From Azospirillum thiophilum (GTDB taxonomy: Bacteria > Pseudomonadota > Alphaproteobacteria > Azospirillales > Azospirillaceae): a stretch of 64,000 nucleotides of DNA. Below are positions 62,395 through 64,000 of the stretch, in pieces; positions within the stretch are counted from its first letter, which is position 1, and each line of letters starts with the position of its first letter. The notes beneath the pieces are model-generated. The model searched no databases. It worked only from the letters and a program-made list of their open reading frames with translations, and had not been told where the DNA came from. The stretch covers positions 2,119,001 through 2,183,000 of the forward strand of contig NZ_CP012401.1 in assembly GCF_001305595.1 (NCBI RefSeq), written 5' to 3'. Made by a program: the position numbers and the translations under genes.

Positions 62395-63357
62395 ATGGAT
62401 GAGGGCGAGACGGTCGGCGGCGGCGAAGCGCAGGACAAGCCGAGGAAGAAGCGGAAGGCGCCGAAGCTGAAGGATCTCGGCCTCGGGGTGCCGGCGACCG
62501 GCGGCGAGGTGTTGCGCGACGCCAAGGAGAACGCGGCCATCGAGGCCCATTGGAGCGATCTGGCCGGCACCAGGCCGCCGAAGGGTGGTGGCAAGCTCAA
62601 ATATGTCGACGAGCTGGCCCGGCTGCAGTTCGAGCTGATCAAGCTGCAGGAATGGGTGCGGCTCAACGGGCTGAAGGTCTGCGTGCTGTTCGAGGGGCGC
62701 GACGCCGCCGGCAAGGGCGGCGTCATCAAGCGCATCACCGAAAGCCTCAACCCCCGCGTCTGCCGGGTCGTGGCGCTCGGAACCCCGACCGAGAAGGAGC
62801 GCGGGCAATGGTATTTCCAGCGCTATGTGGCGCAGCTTCCCGCCAAGGGCGAGATCGTGCTGTTCGACCGGAGCTGGTACAACCGTGCCGGCGTCGAGCG
62901 GGTCATGGGATTCTGCACCGACCAGGAGTATCACGACTTCCTGCGCGCCTGCCCGGTGTTCGAGGAGATGCTGGTGCGCTCCGGCATCATCCTGGTCAAA
63001 TACTGGTTCTCGGTCAGTGACGACGAGCAGGAGAAGCGCTTCACCGAGCGCATGCGCAATCCGATCAAGCGCTGGAAGCTCAGCCCGATGGATCTCGAAT
63101 CCCGCAAGCACTGGGTCGAGTATTCCAAGGCCAAGGACGTCATGCTGGAGCACACCGACAAGAAGCTGACGCCGTGGTACATCGTCGACGCCGACAACAA
63201 GAAGAAGGCGCGGCTGAACTGCATCCATCATCTGCTCCAGCGGATCCCCTACCAGGACATCGCGCCGGTGGAGCTGGAATTGCCGCCGCGGCAGGGCGAC
63301 GACGGCTATGTCCGGCCGAAGAAGTCGAAGCAGAACTGGGTCGAAGAGGTGTATTGA
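62395..63357 (+). CDS. ppk2: polyphosphate kinase 2
   Basis: The 320-residue enzyme moves phosphate between polyphosphate and nucleotides (usually polyP to NDP, making NTP). The Walker A motif is FEGRDAAGKGG; DRSWYNRAGVERVMGF is the lid-region signature. The N-terminal 60 residues are Lys-rich and disordered. ATG 62395 follows AAGGGGGG. Its length and motifs fit class I PPK2, which prefers GDP or ADP. No other polyphosphate gene is near. Confidence 0.93.
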   Translation: MDEGETVGGGEAQDKPRKKRKAPKLKDLGLGVPATGGEVLRDAKENAAIEAHWSDLAGTRPPKGGGKLKYVDELARLQFELIKLQEWVRLNGLKVCVLFEGRDAAGKGGVIKRITESLNPRVCRVVALGTPTEKERGQWYFQRYVAQLPAKGEIVLFDRSWYNRAGVERVMGFCTDQEYHDFLRACPVFEEMLVRSGIILVKYWFSVSDDEQEKRFTERMRNPIKRWKLSPMDLESRKHWVEYSKAKDVMLEHTDKKLTPWYIVDADNKKKARLNCIHHLLQRIPYQDIAPVELELPPRQGDDGYVRPKKSKQNWVEEVY

Positions 63358-63366
63358 GGGGCCGCC

Positions 63367-64000
63367 TCAGCGCGATGCTGCCGTCATCCGCTCCTGGAAG
63401 ACCTCCTGCAACTGCGTGAGGAAGGCGCGGACGGCAGGATTGGCACGGCGGCTTTCGGGCCACAGCGCGGTGATATTGTGCCGTTCGACGGCGAACTCCG
63501 TCAGGATCGGCACCAGCTCGCCCCGCGCAACATGGGGTGCCACGACGAAGTTCGCGGCGACGCCGATGCCGCCGCCGGCCACGAGCATGGCGACGACCGC
63601 GTCGCTCACATCGGCGGCGACGCCGGACGGCGGCAGGATCTCGATCTCGCGGCCGCCGATCCGGAACGGCCAGCGGAACGGCTGGCCAGTGCTCTGGTAG
63701 CGCAGGCTGACCGTGTCGTGCCCCTCCAGCTCGTCCGGATGTCCCGGCGTGCCCCGCGCGGCGAGATAGGCCGGCGACGCATAGGCGCACAGCCGGTGGG
63801 GAGCCAGCCGGCGCGACAGCAGGCCTGAGTCCGGCAGGTCGCCGATGCGGACGGCGACATCGATGCCCTCTTCGACGATGTCGATCATCCGGTCGTTCAG
63901 CCGCAGATCGACGGTCACGGCGGGATGGAGCTTGCGGAAGGCCGGCAGCGCCGGTGCGATCACATGAACGCCGATGGGCAGCGACGCCGCGATCCGCAGG
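63367..64000 (-). CDS. LysR-family regulator, effector domain (5' part outside window)
   Basis: The frame is open to the window edge, so the DNA-binding N-terminus is missing. About 210 residues of the effector domain are visible. They begin [10 protein letters not shown], continue with [21 protein letters not shown] and end in [17 protein letters not shown], all typical of the LTTR branch that regulates oxidoreductases. It is convergent with ppk2; its target is beyond the edge. Confidence 0.88.
   Translation of the reverse strand, partial: LRIAASLPIGVHVIAPALPAFRKLHPAVTVDLRLNDRMIDIVEEGIDVAVRIGDLPDSGLLSRRLAPHRLCAYASPAYLAARGTPGHPDELEGHDTVSLRYQSTGQPFRWPFRIGGREIEILPPSGVAADVSDAVVAMLVAGGGIGVAANFVVAPHVARGELVPILTEFAVERHNITALWPESRRANPAVRAFLTQLQEVFQERMTAASR

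Noticed and set aside
1-64000. tRNA or rRNA genes, CRISPR arrays, IS elements, prophage, toxin-antitoxin or defence genes
   Set aside because: None was recognised on either strand. This was a reading by eye, so very small or divergent examples could be missed.

Overview
The window is a 64 kb piece of a high-GC alphaproteobacterial chromosome or chromid. Several things together point to Azospirillum or a close relative in the Rhodospirillales: a nifQ gene, a chemoreceptor with PAS and PilZ domains, the aroQ-accB-accC and alaC-hom-glpX gene orders, a bacterial Suv3-type RNA helicase, and strong third-codon GC bias that leaves long false open frames on the opposite strand. The genus is inferred. 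No rRNA, tRNA, CRISPR array, insertion sequence, prophage or plasmid-transfer gene was seen. The region reads as core and lightly accessory chromosome, not as an island.

Layout. 1-4.1 kb: end of a cell-wall peptidase, an XRE regulator behind a long AT-rich leader, an unknown basic protein, and a dynamin-like membrane GTPase. 4.1-7.6 kb: a periplasmic binding protein, then aroQ-accB-accC (shikimate pathway and acetyl-CoA carboxylase) with a recognisable promoter and a strong terminator. 7.9-12.8 kb: a signalling block with a PAS/PilZ chemoreceptor, a degenerate kinase fused to a receiver, a CheY-like receiver and a lipoprotein. 12.8-14.6 kb: nifQ (Mo delivery to FeMo-co), a CoxG-like protein and a YjbQ protein. 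14.7-18.6 kb: a Do-type periplasmic protease followed by an OmpR-type response regulator and its kinase. 18.7-24.4 kb: a PerM-type transporter, a 14-TM MFS exporter, SppA and an AhpD-like protein. 24.6-27.8 kb: a receiver-Hpt protein facing a nitrate-sensor (NIT) chemoreceptor. 28-31.8 kb: alaC-hom-glpX. 31.9-36.8 kb: a DUF1127 peptide, a hybrid kinase/receiver, CutA, and MoeA overlapping a LysR regulator. 36.8-38.7 kb: a PepSY membrane protein with a DUF2946-like partner. 38.9-46.1 kb: an alpha-2-macroglobulin and PBP1C pair. 46.2-50.2 kb: metal genes (His/Cys-rich membrane protein, multicopper oxidase, SlyX, MntH). 50.4-54.8 kb: a Suv3-like helicase overlapping a SpoU methyltransferase, then a patatin. 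54.8-59.3 kb: an RND efflux pair with an SOS-like box upstream. 59.5-64 kb: a lytic transglycosylase, an aldo/keto reductase, PPK2 and a partial LysR regulator.

Themes that recur are envelope surveillance (HtrA, SppA, A2M/PBP1C, SLT), energy and nitrate taxis with c-di-GMP input, and metal/molybdenum handling (NifQ, CoxG, MoeA, CutA, MCO, MntH). I found no clearly undescribed multi-gene system. The items most worth checking are regulatory: an exact CtrA-type site in an AT-rich gap (1702-1720), a palindrome between the -35 and -10 boxes of aroQ-accBC, an SOS-like box ahead of the RND operon, and alternative hairpins ahead of the 32.4 kb kinase. The most interesting proteins are the pseudokinase-receiver, the receiver-Hpt protein and the Suv3-SpoU pair. 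Everything here was read by eye and by motif; no database search was possible.
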